Origin: Lysobacterales bacterium | Lineage (GTDB): Bacteria > Pseudomonadota > Gammaproteobacteria > Xanthomonadales > S139-57 | Assembly (NCBI GenBank): GCA_026993285.1 | Contig: JALWTZ010000163.1 | Coordinates: forward strand, 1 to 7,239 | Direction of reading: 5' to 3' | DNA length: 7,239 nucleotides | In this document: positions 6,060 to 7,239 of the stretch, one piece after another | Position numbering within the stretch: the first letter of the stretch is position 1 | Layout: every line of letters starts with the position of its first letter | The notes under the pieces: generated by a model | What the model was told of the DNA's origin: nothing | The model's database searches: none | Seen by the model: only the letters and a program-made list of their open reading frames with translations | Made by a program: the position numbers and the translations under genes

Positions 6060-6476
6060 TCAGGGTGTGCAGCGGGCCTGGCGCCCACCAGCCTGCACGC
6101 TGCACAGGCACAGGGCCATGGCCGCGGCTTCATCCTGGCCTTGCTTGAGCAGGTTGACCCGTTCGCCCAGCTTCTCGCTGGTCTCCGGTTCGTAATAGGC
6201 GTTGAGCACATATTGCCGTACCCGCTCGTAATCCACTGGCGCGCCCTTGGCAAAGGCAAAGTGGTAGCTGGCCTGACCCAGCCCTTCATCCAGGGTGTAT
6301 TCGATGCTGGCACCAGTTTCCACTTCCCGTTTCAGGGTGTAGTCCGTGGCCGTGGAACAGGCCGAGCCATCATTGCACTGCACCGAGCAGGCGGCCTTGA
6401 CCTGCGCATGCAGGGGAAAACTCGACAGCAAACCAGCCAGCAAACCGGTTGCCAGCAATATCGGGGTCTTGTTCAT
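6060..6476 (-). CDS. Secreted six-cysteine protein of unknown function
   Basis: The product is 138 aa. The ATG at 6476 has a strong site, GGAG (6487-6484) seven nt upstream. A signal peptide ends PLHA, with cleavage predicted after residue 24, so the mature protein is periplasmic or secreted and about 114 aa long. It carries six cysteines: C30, C34 and C40 in a tight N-terminal cluster (CSVQCNDGSAC) and C123, C125 and C136 at the C-terminus. The even number and export suggest three disulfides that tie the two ends together. The middle, TDYTLKREVETGASIEYTLDEGLG and onwards, looks soluble and mixed alpha/beta. I do not recognise a family. The gene is monocistronic, with a terminator behind it and another ahead of it separating it from mdh. 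A -10-like TAGGAT (6544-6539) next to a T9 tract on the coding strand may be its promoter. Confidence 0.75.
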   Translation of the reverse strand: MNKTPILLATGLLAGLLSSFPLHAQVKAACSVQCNDGSACSTATDYTLKREVETGASIEYTLDEGLGQASYHFAFAKGAPVDYERVRQYVLNAYYEPETSEKLGERVNLLKQGQDEAAAMALCLCSVQAGGRQARCTP

Positions 6477-6538
6477 CCTTCATCTCCTTCTGTGCATTCA
6501 AGATCCAGACTGTGCCGGATTCATGCCGGCGCGTTGCC

Positions 6539-6555
6539 ATCCTAGCAAAAAAAAA
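6539..6555 (-). promoter_or_regulatory. Weak promoter candidate with A/T9 tract upstream of the six-cysteine gene
   Basis: On the minus strand a run of nine T (6555-6547) is followed by GC and TAGGAT (6544-6539), a 4-of-6 match to the -10 consensus. No good -35 is seen 16-18 bp upstream. The leader to the ATG at 6476 would be about 55 nt. Confidence 0.3.
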
Positions 6556-6588
6556 CACAAATACGCGTGAGGAGACCTTGTTTCATGC

Positions 6589-6618
6589 AAAAAGCCGGCG
6601 CAAGGCCGGCTTTGTTTT
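6589..6618. terminator. Bidirectional intrinsic terminator downstream of mdh
   Basis: AAAGCCGGC (6591-6599) and GCCGGCTTT (6605-6613) form a perfect 9-bp stem with loop GCAAG. On the minus strand the stem is followed by TTTTTGC; on the plus strand by TTTGTTTT. It lies about 23 bp after the mdh stop and most probably ends the mdh transcript. Its core is almost identical to the terminator at 6012-6035. Confidence 0.85.
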
Positions 6619-6635
6619 CCAGTACCTGACGCGGT

Positions 6636-7239
6636 TCAGGAAAGCAGATGGGCGATGGCGTCCCGCTCTTCCTTCAGTTCCTGCCAGCTGGCGTCCATGC
6701 GTTCGCGGGCAAAGTCGGAAATTTCCAGCCCGGTGACGATCTGGTAGTCCCCATCCTTGCAGGTACAGGGGTAGGAGTAAATCACCCCCGGGTCGATGCC
6801 GTAATCGCCGGTGCTGGGTACGGCCATGGAAACCCACTCACCCTCCGCCGTGCCCAGCGCCCAGCTGCGCATGTGACTGATGGCGGCATTGGCCGCGGAA
6901 GCGGCGGAAGAAGCACCCCGCGCCTTGATGATGGCCGCGCCGCGCTGCTGCACTTCCGGGATGAAGGTTTCCTTGTACCAGTTTTCATCCACCAGTTCGG
7001 TTGCCGGCTTGCCATCCACCGTGGCATGGGCAATGTCGGGAAACTGGGTGGAGGAATGGTTGCCCCAGATGATCATGTGCGCCACCTGGCTGACCTGCGC
7101 ATTGCAGCGGGACGCCAGCATGGCCATGCCCCGGTTGTGGTCCAGACGGGTCATGGCGGTGAAATTTCTCGGGTCGAGATCCGGTGCATTGCGTTGGGCA
7201 ATCAGGGCATTGGTGTTGGCCGGGTTGCCCACCACCAGC
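6636..7239 (-). CDS. mdh: Malate dehydrogenase (partial, 5' end outside window)
   Basis: The C-terminal 200 residues are visible, reading in from the right edge as LVVGNPANTNALI; about 127 N-terminal residues with the NAD-binding Rossmann fold are missing, judged against a usual length near 327 aa. The visible blocks are those of NAD-dependent malate dehydrogenase of the cytosolic-like bacterial type: VGNPANTNA, TRLDHNRGMAML (substrate arginine region), MIIWGNHSSTQFPD with the catalytic histidine, RGASSAASAANAAISHMRSW, and SYPCTCKDGDYQIVTGLEI near the C-terminus. The enzyme oxidises malate to oxaloacetate in the TCA cycle. The codon at 7235 is GTG inside the gene, not a start. A strong terminator follows the stop. 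Assignment is confident. Confidence 0.95.
   Translation of the reverse strand, partial: LVVGNPANTNALIAQRNAPDLDPRNFTAMTRLDHNRGMAMLASRCNAQVSQVAHMIIWGNHSSTQFPDIAHATVDGKPATELVDENWYKETFIPEVQQRGAAIIKARGASSAASAANAAISHMRSWALGTAEGEWVSMAVPSTGDYGIDPGVIYSYPCTCKDGDYQIVTGLEISDFARERMDASWQELKEERDAIAHLLS

Noticed and set aside
1..7239. CRISPR arrays, insertion sequences, tRNA or rRNA genes
   Set aside because: No spaced repeat array, transposase, terminal inverted repeats, cloverleaf or conserved rRNA stretch was seen. Coding density is high and the composition is even.

Overview
The window is GC-rich, densely coding and free of mobile elements. Gene content and protein style suggest a marine gammaproteobacterium, most likely Alcanivorax or a relative. 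The clues are a SUF-type Rrf2 regulator, an AmgK-type sugar kinase, a bacterial GuaD, a class of malate dehydrogenase about 327 aa long, and GCCGGC-stem terminators. The genus is inferred from protein resemblance only.

Layout. (1) 1-308, minus: 5' part of an Rrf2/SUF-type Fe-S regulator that runs off the left edge. (2) 309-482: a divergent control region. It holds a perfect 9-bp dyad over the regulator's own putative -10 and, on the other side, a good Fur-box candidate overlapping the -35 of the rightward promoter. (3) 483-3977, plus: a tightly overlapping four-gene unit: an outer-membrane porin with an N-terminal coiled coil, a periplasmic FMN-binding protein with a flavinylation motif, a two-helix PepSY-type membrane protein, and the cell-wall recycling kinase AmgK. 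(4) 3985-4620, minus: a ZIP-like metal transporter, convergent with amgK. (5) 4687-5994, plus: guanine deaminase. (6) 6060-6476, minus: a secreted six-cysteine protein of unknown function with its own terminator. (7) 6636-7239, minus: 3' part of malate dehydrogenase with its terminator.

How the parts may work together. The left half has an iron theme: an Fe-S-sensing regulator faces a putatively Fur-controlled operon. That operon joins an outer-membrane channel to a periplasmic flavoprotein and a PepSY membrane protein, the kind of pair expected to move electrons across the inner membrane. The most interesting hypothesis is an iron-responsive extracytosolic reductase, perhaps reducing ferric iron or a ferric chelate, with its own porin. 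A strong terminator-like hairpin inside the start of the FMN gene could set the ratio of porin to redox proteins. amgK appears to be attached to the end of this operon without its usual partner murU. The right half looks like ordinary chromosomal housekeeping genes, apart from the divergent ZIP-like protein and the unknown secreted protein.
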